NCBI GenBank assembly: GCA_020063185.1
Contig: JAGUUY010000141.1
Coordinates: 1 to 45,365 of the forward strand
Direction: 5' to 3'
DNA from: Bacillota bacterium
GTDB taxonomy: Bacteria; Bacillota; Desulfotomaculia; Desulfotomaculales; Ammonificaceae
Length of the DNA: 45,365 nt
Shown: piece after piece, positions 1 to 9,773 of the stretch
Layout: every line of letters begins with the position of its first letter
Numbering within the stretch: position 1 is the first letter of the stretch
Position numbers and translations under genes: made by a program
The notes under the pieces: generated by a model
Told to the model about the DNA's origin: nothing
What the model saw: only the letters and a program-made list of their open reading frames with translations
The model's database searches: none

Positions 1-2
1 CC

Positions 3-275
3 TCGATAACACAAGCTGTCGCTTTGAGTTCAACCTCCGTAAGAATAACCTGGACAGCTTCCAAAGACAACGTCGGCGTCACCCGTTACGATGTTTACCG
101 GAGCTACTATTATAACGGAACTTATAATAAAGTCGCTTCCGTTAGCGGGACAACCTTCACCAACACCGGTCTGGGGCAGAAAACCAGGTACTACTATTAC
201 GTGAAGGCCGCGGATGCCGCCGGAAACGTTTCGCCTGCAAGTAACAAGGTTGTGGTCAGGACCTTGCGGCAATAG
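3..275 (+). CDS. C-terminal fragment of a fibronectin type III domain protein (5' end outside window)
   Basis: Frame is open to the window edge (SITQAVALSSTSVRITWTAS...); FN3-like pattern VRITWTASKDNVGVTRYDVYRS...YYYYVKAADAAGNVSPASNKVVVRT. Confidence 0.75.
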   Translation, partial: SITQAVALSSTSVRITWTASKDNVGVTRYDVYRSYYYNGTYNKVASVSGTTFTNTGLGQKTRYYYYVKAADAAGNVSPASNKVVVRTLRQ

Positions 276-317
276 TTTTCTTTTTTCCCAGGCCCTCTTT
301 TTGACATAAGCACCCTC

Positions 318-355
318 GAGACCCATCCCGGAACAGACCCTTCCGGGTGGGTCTC
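318..355 (+). terminator. Probable intrinsic terminator after the FN3 gene
   Basis: GAGACCCATCCCGGAA-cagaccc-TTCCGGGTGGGTCTC inverted repeat with one bulge, followed by tgtattatt. Confidence 0.65.
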
Positions 356-506
356 TGTATTATTAATGTTCTAAAGCGAAGGCCGTAGGTTCTTTGACAA
401 GCACCATCAAAGACGTACCGCATACATTGTGGCGAAGAGTCGACTTATGATATACCGGTAAAGGCGCAATGTGTTCGAAACTCCAGAGGCGGAAATGATT
501 TAAGCC

Positions 507-1514
507 ATGCTTAACAGCAGGTCCTTCGGACTCAAAAACAAGACGGTTAAAATTGTCCTCGTGCTCCTGGTCGCTCTGGCAATGTTTGTTACTATTTTTA
601 TTGCGAAGCCGGGCACCTTGAACAAGGTAATGGACCACCAGGATGTCACCACGGCACAGCAGATTGAAGACATGAAACAATTCGATTTGGCCATTGTCGA
701 ACCCTATACTCTTAGTGACGCCCAGTTAACGAAACTACATGCGGCTGATGTGCTGGTAATAGCTTATGTTCCCACCACTTCTATCGACCAACAGTGGACG
801 CCTTTTACGGGCATTGGAGAATCCGATTACCTTTTTTTAAACGGGAAAAGAATAGCGAATAACAACGACGACCCGCCCGACTGGATAATGGACCCCCGTA
901 GCGCCCATTACCGACGGATTATCACTGATTATACGAGGTCCATTTACGCGCGGGGATTTGACGGCGTCTTTCTAGACACCCTGGCTGAAGCGACTGATTT
1001 TTCCGGGAACAAGGAGGTGCTCGATGCCACTGTTGAACTCGTAAACGAAATCCGAAACATCGATACGGATAAGTTGATCTGTCAGAACGGCGGCTGGTGG
1101 AAAGACCCCCCGCTTAGTCTCATCGATTACACGGCGCCATTAATTGATTTCATGATGTGGGAACACTACCCCTATGAAAAGGGGACCGTGGATCCCTGGA
1201 TCAACGCGAAGCGAGATTATGTGATCGGTCTGAGCAACCGGCACAGCTTTAAGGTGCTTACCGCCAGATTTATCAAGTGGCATGATTATAGAGGGGTACG
1301 GCGTTATTACGACGCCGCCCGGGCATACGGTTTTATCCCCTACGCTCCATGGACTTCCGGTGCGCCGATCTACAACACGGTAAATACTTATTACCTCCCG
1401 CCGCGAACCTATACTAAAACCCTGCCGTCATCCTTATCTGCACCCCCTGAATATCGGTCCACCCATGATATCAACAGCTTTGTTATTCACTGGGGAATCA
1501 CGCACCACCATTAA
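507..1514 (+). CDS. Membrane-anchored TIM-barrel glycoside hydrolase, GH114 / endo-alpha-1,4-polygalactosaminidase-like
   Basis: N-terminal TM segment, then DLAIVEPYTLSDAQL, VLVIAYVP, GFDGVFLDTL, ICQNGGWW; in a polysaccharide locus. Confidence 0.6.
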   Translation: MLNSRSFGLKNKTVKIVLVLLVALAMFVTIFIAKPGTLNKVMDHQDVTTAQQIEDMKQFDLAIVEPYTLSDAQLTKLHAADVLVIAYVPTTSIDQQWTPFTGIGESDYLFLNGKRIANNNDDPPDWIMDPRSAHYRRIITDYTRSIYARGFDGVFLDTLAEATDFSGNKEVLDATVELVNEIRNIDTDKLICQNGGWWKDPPLSLIDYTAPLIDFMMWEHYPYEKGTVDPWINAKRDYVIGLSNRHSFKVLTARFIKWHDYRGVRRYYDAARAYGFIPYAPWTSGAPIYNTVNTYYLPPRTYTKTLPSSLSAPPEYRSTHDINSFVIHWGITHHH

Positions 1515-1684
1515 CGGTCGGTGGACGGTTTCTGCGAACTCGATTTTGTCTTGCGCAACAGATTTTCTGCCCAAGCACCTTTAGGGACGCACGGCATAAA
1601 TTGGCGAAGGGTCGACCGTTAAAGTCCCAATAACACCTCAAAAAGCTGCGTTAAATCCTCCAGCAGCGGGAAAGCAAGTTAAAC

Positions 1685-3220
1685 ATGCCCGAAAGTAATC
1701 GCTTGACAAGAATCGCAGTCGGACTGATGGTTCTTATCCTTTTAAGCAAAGCATTCGGTTTTCTGCGGGAAATAGTGCTTGCCGCCCACTTGGGCGCTAC
1801 TCAGGCCGGAGACGCCTTTAAAGTGGCCGTTTTTGTCCCCATGGCCCTCCTAACCGCGGTTTCACTTGCCGTTCCCAACACCCTCATTCCCCTGTTAACC
1901 GAACAGGACGGGAAAGCCGGGCGGAAAGCGCTGGATCCTTACGTTGCGAACGTAACCAACAGCATAACAGTTGTGCTTGTGGTTACGGCGGGGCTGGGAG
2001 TCTTGTGTACTCCCTGGATAGTAAAGCTGATCGCCCCCGGCTTTGAGCGGGAAACTTACCTTTTAACGGTGGAGTTGGCTTACTGGCTCATGCCGTGCAT
2101 CGCCATCACGGGCCTGTTCGGGATAACAACCGGATATCTGAATTTTCGCCGGGCCTTTACCTTACCTGCCGCAAGCGGTATCGTTTTTAATCTGGTGATG
2201 ATCTCTTCCCTGCTGATACTGGTCCCCAAAGCCGGACTTCACGGGGCGGCGGCGGGGATTATTCTGGCGTATCTGGGGCAATGCCTGTTTCTGCTGGGTA
2301 GTGCCTGGCGTTACGGCTACCGGTTTCGCCGTATCCTCGACTGGGGTGACCCATACCTGAAACGGATGGCGGCGCTTGCGCTGCCCATGCTCGCCGGCAG
2401 CGCGGTTGCGGCATTGGCCAATTTGTTTGACCGTATTTTCGCCAGCTACCTGGCCCCGGGGAGTATTGCGGCCCTCGATTACGCAGTGCTTCTTACCGAC
2501 TCCGCCTTCGGCATTTTCGTTTTGGCGGTCGGCAGCGTTTATCTCCCCGCCCTGTCGCGTTCGTGCACCAACCAGGACTGGGAGGCATACAGCCGTCAGT
2601 TATTGCGGGCCGCAACCCTGGTTATTTACATCATGTTCCCGGTAGCGGTAGGGCTCATGGTAACGGCCCAACCGGTAGTTTCCCTTTTTTTTGAACGCGG
2701 TGAGTTTGACACGCGCGCCACTTTTATGACAGCTACCGCTTTATTGTTTTACGCCCTGGGAATGGTGGGGCATGCCCTTCAGGACATTTTGAGCAAGGCC
2801 TTCTACGCCCTTCAAGATACCATTACGCCGGTTCGGATCGGAGTGGTGATGGTGATGGTAAATATTTGCCTCAACTACTTCTTAGTAAGGGTAATGGGAT
2901 TGGGAGGGATCGCTCTCTCCACCTCGATCGCCTTCACCTTGATGGCGTTCCTCCTTTCGTACTATCTTGGGCGAAAAATAAAAGGGCTTGAATTCCGACC
3001 GATTTGTGTAGCGATCGCTAAGAGCGGACTGGCGGTTCTTTTAATGGGGTCTGCGATCAAGTGCTGCGATTGCTTGCTTGCCGAGCATTTCAGCGGGAAG
3101 CCCGGGCTGTTGTGCCGCGTCCTCCTCGATTTTTTCTGTGGCGCGGTAGTTTATACGACCGCACTCTACCTGCTTAAAGTACCGATATGCCAAAAACTAA
3201 GGGAACGCGGTAGAACTTAA
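1685..3220 (+). CDS. murJ: MurJ/MviN-family lipid II flippase-like protein
   Basis: 511 aa polytopic protein; LSKAFGFLREIVLAAHLGATQAGDAFKVA and FYALQDTITPVRIGVVMVMVNICLNYFLV are typical of MurJ. Confidence 0.85.
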   Translation: MPESNRLTRIAVGLMVLILLSKAFGFLREIVLAAHLGATQAGDAFKVAVFVPMALLTAVSLAVPNTLIPLLTEQDGKAGRKALDPYVANVTNSITVVLVVTAGLGVLCTPWIVKLIAPGFERETYLLTVELAYWLMPCIAITGLFGITTGYLNFRRAFTLPAASGIVFNLVMISSLLILVPKAGLHGAAAGIILAYLGQCLFLLGSAWRYGYRFRRILDWGDPYLKRMAALALPMLAGSAVAALANLFDRIFASYLAPGSIAALDYAVLLTDSAFGIFVLAVGSVYLPALSRSCTNQDWEAYSRQLLRAATLVIYIMFPVAVGLMVTAQPVVSLFFERGEFDTRATFMTATALLFYALGMVGHALQDILSKAFYALQDTITPVRIGVVMVMVNICLNYFLVRVMGLGGIALSTSIAFTLMAFLLSYYLGRKIKGLEFRPICVAIAKSGLAVLLMGSAIKCCDCLLAEHFSGKPGLLCRVLLDFFCGAVVYTTALYLLKVPICQKLRERGRT

Positions 3221-3370
3221 TCGTATATTTCTTACACCTCCCCCCGCGGTTAAACGTAAACTACATAGGCAAGAAAACAGTACACGCCTTCTCGGTTTTG
3301 TTCAATTAGGCAAGCGCAGACCGCTTGCGAAAAATTGCCGAAACGTCCTGCGCTAAAAGGGTGATTTAAA

Positions 3371-4255
3371 CTGAGCAATAATTTTAAAGTCACAAAAGCC
3401 GTTATCCCGGCAGCGGGGTTAGGTACCCGCTTTCTGCCCGCCACCAAAGCACAGCCGAAAGAAATGCTCCCCCTGATTGACAAGCCGATCATCCAGTACA
3501 TTATTGAAGAGGTCGTGGACTCGGGAATCGAAGACATTCTTATCGTTACCGGTCGCGGTAAACGAGCTATTGAGGACCACTTCGACTGCTGCCTCGAGCT
3601 GGAAGCTTACCTGCGCGAGCGGAACAAAAACGAATGGCTCGAGGAAGTCCGTCGGATAGCCAACCTGGCAAATATCCATTACGTCAGGCAGTGTGAACCA
3701 CGTGGTTTGGGGCACGCGGTACTCTGCGCCAGAAGTTTTATTGGCAGCGAACCTTTCGCTGTCCTTTTAGGGGACGACGTTATTGTCGGAGAGGACCCGT
3801 GTCTGGCACAAATGTTGAAGGTCTTTAAGGAGTTGCAGGGTACATTGTTAGCGCTTGACTGGCTGCCTGTAGACCAGGTTTCCCGGTACGGAATCATCTC
3901 GGGCGCGGAAATCCAGCCCCGGGTGTTTCACATAGGAGATCTCATCGAGAAACCGGCGCCGGAGGAAGCTCCATCCCGCTGGGGTATCACCGGCCGTTAT
4001 ATCCTAAGCCCCCGAATATTTAACGTCCTGGAAACAACCCCCCCGGGGTGCGGGGGCGAAATCCAGCTCACAGACGCTATCAAGTTACTGGCCAAAGAGG
4101 AAAGAGTTTTTGGTTATGCCTTTGCCGGCAAACGTTACGACGCAGGGGACAAGTTCGGTTACTTGCAAGCAACGGTCGAACTGGCGCTCAGGCGTGAAGA
4201 CCTGGGGCCGGTCGTTTTAGAATATTTGAAGAATCTTGTTTCGGACTCCATGTAA
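3371..4255 (+). CDS. galU: UTP--glucose-1-phosphate uridylyltransferase, probable CTG start
   Basis: Reading upstream of the listed ORF in frame gives LSNNFKVTKAVIPAAGLGTRFLPATKAQPKEMLPLIDKPIIQYIIEE; in-frame TGA at 3362 and only CTG at 3371 before ATG 3464; SD-like aaaagggtg at 3356-3364. Confidence 0.85.
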   Translation: MSNNFKVTKAVIPAAGLGTRFLPATKAQPKEMLPLIDKPIIQYIIEEVVDSGIEDILIVTGRGKRAIEDHFDCCLELEAYLRERNKNEWLEEVRRIANLANIHYVRQCEPRGLGHAVLCARSFIGSEPFAVLLGDDVIVGEDPCLAQMLKVFKELQGTLLALDWLPVDQVSRYGIISGAEIQPRVFHIGDLIEKPAPEEAPSRWGITGRYILSPRIFNVLETTPPGCGGEIQLTDAIKLLAKEERVFGYAFAGKRYDAGDKFGYLQATVELALRREDLGPVVLEYLKNLVSDSM

Positions 4256-4396
4256 GACGTGTTTGATATATTGGAAGAATACGAATTCCGGTGAAGAACG
4301 CCTCTAGGTATTTTAAAATGCGAAAGCTGTAAACAAGCACCAATACCGGTGCGTTTCAAATAAACTGGCAAAGATTATAAATTCTTTCGTACTACG

Positions 4397-5545
4397 GTGG
4401 AAGCCATGATTAAACTACTGCACGTTGTCTACGGGGGTACCGGCGGCGCCGCCCGGATCGTCGTTGACATTGCTAAGAACCATGACCGCACCCGTTTTGA
4501 ACCCGCAGTCCTTTTGGTCGGCTATGAAGTGGACCCAATTTATGCGGCGGAATTAAAGAGCTGTGGCGTTCCATGTTATTCTCTGCTTAAGCGGGGGCAA
4601 TGGGATTGGGGGTTTCTTCGTACCTTCAGGCAGACTATTTTGAAAAACCGGCCGGACGCCGTTTTCTTACACACACCGGTGGCGTACTTCTGGGGAAGGA
4701 CTGCCGTTTTGGGCCTCGGGATCAAATGCGTTGTTTCCGTCGAACACCTGGCCACCGCAACCAACTACGGCTTGCGCGGCCGCCTTGTCAACCTTCTTCA
4801 ATCACACCTGTTATCTGATAAAGTTATCTGCGTCTCCAGCGACGTAAAAGAGATGGTAAAAAAAGCGCTTTGGCTGCCGGACGGAAAAATCAACGTTATC
4901 GAGAACGGTATTCCGGTTGACCGACAACCTCTCGCCGATCCTGAAGGACTGTTTAACGAACAGCCTGTGCGGATCAAGATGGTGTCCCGTCTTGACAGAC
5001 AAAAGGACCCAGCAACCCTGATAAAAGCCGTTAAACTGCTCAAAGAACAAGGCTTCAGGACGCGGCTTGATTTCGCGGGCGACGGGATCCTGCGCAAAGA
5101 AATGGAGCTACTGACCATAGAACTTAAGCTTTCCGACAATGTATCTTTCCTCGGCACGCGCACAGATATCCCTGAATTATTGCTGAACACCGACATATTT
5201 GTACTGTCTACCCACGCGGAAGGGTTATCCATAGCTTTACTGGAGGCCATGGCCGCCGGTCTTCCCTGTGTCGCAACTGCGGTACCGGGTAATCTTGACG
5301 TTATCGAGGACCAAGTATCGGGGCTCTTGGCAAAGGAAAACGACCCGGAATCCCTGTGCGCACGCATGGCTTTCTTAATCAAAAATCCCGGGGCAGCCCG
5401 GCGGATGGCGGCCGCCGCCAGAGAAAGGGTATCGGTGAAGTACAACATTACTCGGACCGTACGTGAATACGAAAAGGTTTGCGAAGAGAGCTTGACAGGG
5501 CGACTTAAATATCGTGATCCCGACTTCTACTTAAATAAAACGTGA
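4397..5545 (+). CDS. Glycosyltransferase family 4 (GT-B), start at GTG 4397 or ATG 4406
   Basis: VVYGGTGGAARIVVDIAKN N-terminus; HAEGLSIALLEAMAAGLPCVAT GT4 C-terminal motif. Confidence 0.85.
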   Translation: MEAMIKLLHVVYGGTGGAARIVVDIAKNHDRTRFEPAVLLVGYEVDPIYAAELKSCGVPCYSLLKRGQWDWGFLRTFRQTILKNRPDAVFLHTPVAYFWGRTAVLGLGIKCVVSVEHLATATNYGLRGRLVNLLQSHLLSDKVICVSSDVKEMVKKALWLPDGKINVIENGIPVDRQPLADPEGLFNEQPVRIKMVSRLDRQKDPATLIKAVKLLKEQGFRTRLDFAGDGILRKEMELLTIELKLSDNVSFLGTRTDIPELLLNTDIFVLSTHAEGLSIALLEAMAAGLPCVATAVPGNLDVIEDQVSGLLAKENDPESLCARMAFLIKNPGAARRMAAAARERVSVKYNITRTVREYEKVCEESLTGRLKYRDPDFYLNKT

Positions 5546-5558
5546 TGGTGCCGACAAC

Positions 5559-7394
5559 GTGTCCAAACGAATTGGTTCGGTCTTAATTATAGATATCGTG
5601 TTATTGGCTGTAGCCGTTTATTTAAGTTTAAATCTGCGCTGGAATGTCGTTCCGATCAGTCTTAGCAAAGATGTGGCGGCCTTTGGTATCCTCGCTGTAA
5701 TCGTTTTGCTCCTCTGCGCGTACCTTTGCGGTGTTTACCACCGAATCTGGCAATATGCCGGCGTCCACGACTTTCTGGTCATCGCCCTCGCCGTTACCGG
5801 TGGAACAGCGATTATCTACGTTGCCGCGTTGATGCTGAAGCTTCGCTTCGCCATGGCCGTGCCGACCGTTCTATGGCCGATGTCGCTCTTTTTCCTAGGA
5901 GGAACACGTTTCATACAGCGTCTTTTGTGGGGCGGCTACTTAAAAGAGAGCCGGCCCGAAAAAAGTAAAAGAGCCCTGATCATCGGCGCCGGCGAGGCGG
6001 GAGCACTGATCGCGAAGACGCTGAAATCAACGAGAACCAGTGTTGGACTAACGCCGGTGGGCTTCGTTGACGATAACCCGGAGAAAAAGGCTTTGCGGCT
6101 TTGCGGGTTAAAAATACTAGGCACCAGGTTTGACATCCCGGAAATTGTACGAAAGCGGCAGATAGAGGAAGCCATAATAACCATCCCTTCGGCGACAATG
6201 GACCAGATTAAAGCCATCGACACCATCTGCCGCCAAGCCGGTGTCAGCGTTAAAGTACTGCCGAGCGTATTGGACATAGTTCAGGGAAAACAACTGCTCG
6301 ATCAGGTACACGAACTGCAAATGGAAGACTTGCTGCACAGGAATGAAGTAGACATTAATCTTGAACAGGTCAGCGCCTACCTGAAGGACCAGGTTGTCCT
6401 GGTTACAGGCGCGGGCGGCTCTATCGGCGCGGAACTCTGCCGGCAAATATGCGCCTTTCAGCCGCGCCGGATGCTCCTCTTGGGGCGGGGCGAAAACAGC
6501 ATTTATGAAATCAGCATGGATTTGGCGCGCAAATGGCCTCAGGTGGAACACGTGCCGTTGATTGCCGACGTTCGGGACCGGGAAAGGCTTTTCGCTGTTT
6601 TCACGCGGTACCGTCCCGCGGTTGTTTTTCACGCGGCCGCCCACAAGCACGTTCCTTTAATGGAGCTTCAACCGCAAGAGGCTTTTAAAAACAATGTTTT
6701 CGGCACCTTGAATATCGCCGAAGCGGCGTACCGGCATAAAACCGAAAGGCTAATACTCATTTCTACCGATAAGGCTGTGAACCCGAGCAGCATAATGGGC
6801 CTGACGAAGCTGCTCGCGGAAATGATAATCCGTTATTACGCCCGCATCAGCCAAACGAAGTTCGCCGCAGTAAGGTTCGGCAACGTATTGGGCAGCAGGG
6901 GGAGCGTCGTTCAGCTTTTCCGAAAGCAAATCGCGATGGGAGGCCCCGTGACGGTTACCCACCCCGAAATGCGCCGGTTTTTCATGACGGTTAGGGAAGC
7001 TGTGCGCCTGGTGATTCAGTCCGGAGCCCTGACCAAGGGTGGGGAAGTGTTCATCTTGGACATGGGCGATCCGGTAAAAATATTAGACCTGGCGCACGAC
7101 ATGATCCGGCTCAAAGGGCTTTGCCCGGGAAAAGACATTGAAATTAAATACACATGCCTGAGGCCGGGTGAGAAGCTTTGCGAACAACTGATCGCCGAGA
7201 CGGAAAAAGCCGCACCGACAGAGCACCGGAAAATATATGTAGTAGAAAACGGCGCCGTTGATCAAGCGTTGGTGAACCTGATTTTTACTCATCAGGAACC
7301 TCCCGCGGCGCAAAAAATTACCTTTTTAATGGACCTGGCCCGGGCCAGATTTAATCTGCCCAAAAACGACCTGAATCTGGGGTTGTATGATTAA
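5559..7394 (+). CDS. Membrane-bound NDP-sugar 4,6-dehydratase (CapD/PglF family)
   Basis: N-terminal TM segments, ALIIGAGEAGALIAK, VLVTGAGGSIGAELCRQI, KHVPLMELQPQEAFKNNVFGT, FILDMGDPVKILDLA. Confidence 0.9.
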   Translation: MSKRIGSVLIIDIVLLAVAVYLSLNLRWNVVPISLSKDVAAFGILAVIVLLLCAYLCGVYHRIWQYAGVHDFLVIALAVTGGTAIIYVAALMLKLRFAMAVPTVLWPMSLFFLGGTRFIQRLLWGGYLKESRPEKSKRALIIGAGEAGALIAKTLKSTRTSVGLTPVGFVDDNPEKKALRLCGLKILGTRFDIPEIVRKRQIEEAIITIPSATMDQIKAIDTICRQAGVSVKVLPSVLDIVQGKQLLDQVHELQMEDLLHRNEVDINLEQVSAYLKDQVVLVTGAGGSIGAELCRQICAFQPRRMLLLGRGENSIYEISMDLARKWPQVEHVPLIADVRDRERLFAVFTRYRPAVVFHAAAHKHVPLMELQPQEAFKNNVFGTLNIAEAAYRHKTERLILISTDKAVNPSSIMGLTKLLAEMIIRYYARISQTKFAAVRFGNVLGSRGSVVQLFRKQIAMGGPVTVTHPEMRRFFMTVREAVRLVIQSGALTKGGEVFILDMGDPVKILDLAHDMIRLKGLCPGKDIEIKYTCLRPGEKLCEQLIAETEKAAPTEHRKIYVVENGAVDQALVNLIFTHQEPPAAQKITFLMDLARARFNLPKNDLNLGLYD

Positions 7395-8558
7395 GTGCTT
7401 CAAAGCAAAGGTTATCTGCCTTACGCCGCACCGTTAATCGGTGAGGAAGAACTGCTAGAGGTTATTGACACTTTGAATACCGGCTGGTTGAGCCGCGGGC
7501 CGAAGTGCGCGTTGTTCGAAGAACGGTTTGCCTCTTTTGTCGGCAGCAAATATGCGGTAGCGGTTAATTCCTGCACGGCAGCTATGTTTTTGGCGCTGAA
7601 AGCAATGGACATCGGACCCGGCGATGAGGTTTTAACCTCCCCGCTGACCTTTGCGGCGACGGCCAATGTAATCGTGCATACCGGGGCTCTACCGGTCTTT
7701 GCGGACATTAGTCCGAAAACCTTGAACATCGACCCCGATGAAATCGCGCAAAAAATTTCCCCCCGGACTAAAGTAATTTTACCCGTTCATTATGCAGGCC
7801 GGGCCTGTGATATGGACCGCATTCTCGAACTGGCCGCGGCGCATGGCTTAAAGGTCCTGGAAGATGCCGCGCATGCGGTTTACACGCGCTATAAAGGCCG
7901 CATGGTCGGCAGCATAGGCGACGCAACGGCCTTCAGCTTTTACGTCACCAAGAACTTGTCCACGGGCGAAGGGGGCATGCTTACCACGGACGATGTCGAA
8001 TTGGCGCATAAGGTGCGGCTCTTGAGCCTCCACGGCATGGATACGGACGCCTGGAAGCGATACACCGCCAAGGGTTCGTGGTACTACCGTGTCTTGCTGC
8101 CGGGTTACAAGTGCAACATGACCGATCTACAAGCCTCCCTTGGTCTAAGGCAGTTAGAGCGGCTCGCGGAGATGCAGCGAATACGCGAGGCATACGCCCG
8201 GGCGTATAACGAAGGCCTGAAAGGGTTAGAGGGTATCGTCCTGCCGCATGCCGATGAAGAAGGGCGCCACGCCTGGCACCTTTATGTAGTTCAGATCGAC
8301 GAAAAGCAAGCGGGTCTGTCCCGCCAAAGTTTCATCGAAGAACTTAAGCGCAGGGGCATCGGTACCAGTGTCCATTTCATCCCGGTTCACCTCCACCCGT
8401 ACTATGCAACAGCATACGGCTATAAGGAAGGAGACTTTCCGGCGGCCGAGAGCGCCTATCGGAAGCTGGTCTCTCTGCCCCTGTACCCCAAAATGACGGA
8501 AGACGATGTGGAAAAAGTCATCGGCGCCGTGAGAGGGATAATGTGCAAACGGTATTAA
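7395..8558 (+). CDS. DegT/DnrJ/EryC1/StrS family PLP-dependent sugar aminotransferase (GTG start)
   Basis: GDEVLTSPLTFAATANVIVHTGALPVFADI, EDAAHAVYTRYKGRMVGSIGDATAFSFYVTKNLSTGEGGMLTTDD. Confidence 0.92.
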   Translation: MLQSKGYLPYAAPLIGEEELLEVIDTLNTGWLSRGPKCALFEERFASFVGSKYAVAVNSCTAAMFLALKAMDIGPGDEVLTSPLTFAATANVIVHTGALPVFADISPKTLNIDPDEIAQKISPRTKVILPVHYAGRACDMDRILELAAAHGLKVLEDAAHAVYTRYKGRMVGSIGDATAFSFYVTKNLSTGEGGMLTTDDVELAHKVRLLSLHGMDTDAWKRYTAKGSWYYRVLLPGYKCNMTDLQASLGLRQLERLAEMQRIREAYARAYNEGLKGLEGIVLPHADEEGRHAWHLYVVQIDEKQAGLSRQSFIEELKRRGIGTSVHFIPVHLHPYYATAYGYKEGDFPAAESAYRKLVSLPLYPKMTEDDVEKVIGAVRGIMCKRY

Positions 8559-8579
8559 GATGGTTAGGAAGGTGCATTC

Positions 8580-9773
8580 ATGAACCGTTTTAGAGTCCTC
8601 CAGATCGGTTGCGGGTCGGAATATGGCGGCGGCTCCACATATCTGCTCACCCTCATGCAAGCTATCCGGGATCAGGGGAGTGAAACGCATTTTGCGGGAA
8701 CGCCGGGCTTAACCCTCGCCGCCGCCGAAGATTCCGGTTTCACGGTTTTTCCCGTACCCGCCATGCGGCGGGAAATAAGGCCGTGGAACGACTTCGTGGC
8801 CCTACTTCAGTTAATCAGGATCATACGCGCAGGCCGTTACGATCTTGTGCACACCCACACTTCAAAGGGAGGCTTCCTGGGCCGACTGGCCGCACGAGCA
8901 ACAGGCGTACCCGCGGTGCACACCATACACGGTTTTGCTTTTCATAACGAGAGTTCCCGCCTGGCGAGACTGTTTTACACCCGCCTCGAAAAAACGGCCG
9001 CCCGGTGGTCTGACCTGCTGATTTCGGTTAACAACGAAGACCGGTTGGAGGCCGTGAACACAGGCATCGTCCGCTCCGAAAAAATCATTACCATTTGTAA
9101 CGGCATTGACACCTCGCCTTTTAACCGGTCTTTTGACCGGTTCAAAAAGCGGAGAGAGTTAGGGATCGGAAATGAGGAACTTCTGGTGGGAACAGTCGCC
9201 AGGCTGGCGCCCCAAAAAGCGCCGCTGGATTTCGTGGCCGCCGCTCTCCACCTTCTCTCCCGCAGGCCCGATACGAAATTTATCATGGTCGGGGACGGCC
9301 CCCTCCGAAACCTTGTGGAAACGTTTATCCGAAAATCCCGGCAGGCGGACAGGATTTTGGTTTGCGGGCACCGCACCGACGTACCGGAACTCCTGGCCGC
9401 GATGGATATTTTCGTACTTACTTCCTTATGGGAAGGCATGCCCATTTCCATACTGGAGGCCATGGCGATGGCAAAACCGGTCGTAGCCACGGATATTAAG
9501 GGTTCGAGAGAGGTCGTGCGGGACGGAGAGACAGGGTACCTTGTACCCCCCAGAGACCCCGTCGCCGTGGGCGAAGCCGTCTTAAGGATGGCGGGCCGGG
9601 CGGAAGCGGCCAAAGTTATGGGGGGAAATGGGCGGCGCCTGGTTGAGGAGGTCTTCAACGCCCGGAGGATGACGGCGGAGACCATTAACGTCTATTTACA
9701 ACTGCTCACTCGTAGGTTACCACAACGGTCCATTCCGGAAGTGCGCGACCCGTACAGGAGGCCCCAAGTATGA
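8580..9773 (+). CDS. Glycosyltransferase family 4
   Basis: DLVHTHTSKGGFLGRLAARATGVPAVHTIHGFAFH; SLWEGMPISILEAMAMAKPVVATDIKGSREVV. Confidence 0.9.
   Translation: MNRFRVLQIGCGSEYGGGSTYLLTLMQAIRDQGSETHFAGTPGLTLAAAEDSGFTVFPVPAMRREIRPWNDFVALLQLIRIIRAGRYDLVHTHTSKGGFLGRLAARATGVPAVHTIHGFAFHNESSRLARLFYTRLEKTAARWSDLLISVNNEDRLEAVNTGIVRSEKIITICNGIDTSPFNRSFDRFKKRRELGIGNEELLVGTVARLAPQKAPLDFVAAALHLLSRRPDTKFIMVGDGPLRNLVETFIRKSRQADRILVCGHRTDVPELLAAMDIFVLTSLWEGMPISILEAMAMAKPVVATDIKGSREVVRDGETGYLVPPRDPVAVGEAVLRMAGRAEAAKVMGGNGRRLVEEVFNARRMTAETINVYLQLLTRRLPQRSIPEVRDPYRRPQV

Noticed and set aside
4798-5448. 216-aa minus-strand ORF inside the GT4 gene
   Set aside because: Antisense shadow ORF in high-GC coding DNA; Ser-rich translation without motif.
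8975-9685. 236-aa minus-strand ORF opposite the second GT4
   Set aside because: Antisense shadow ORF; sense strand has strong GT4 motifs.
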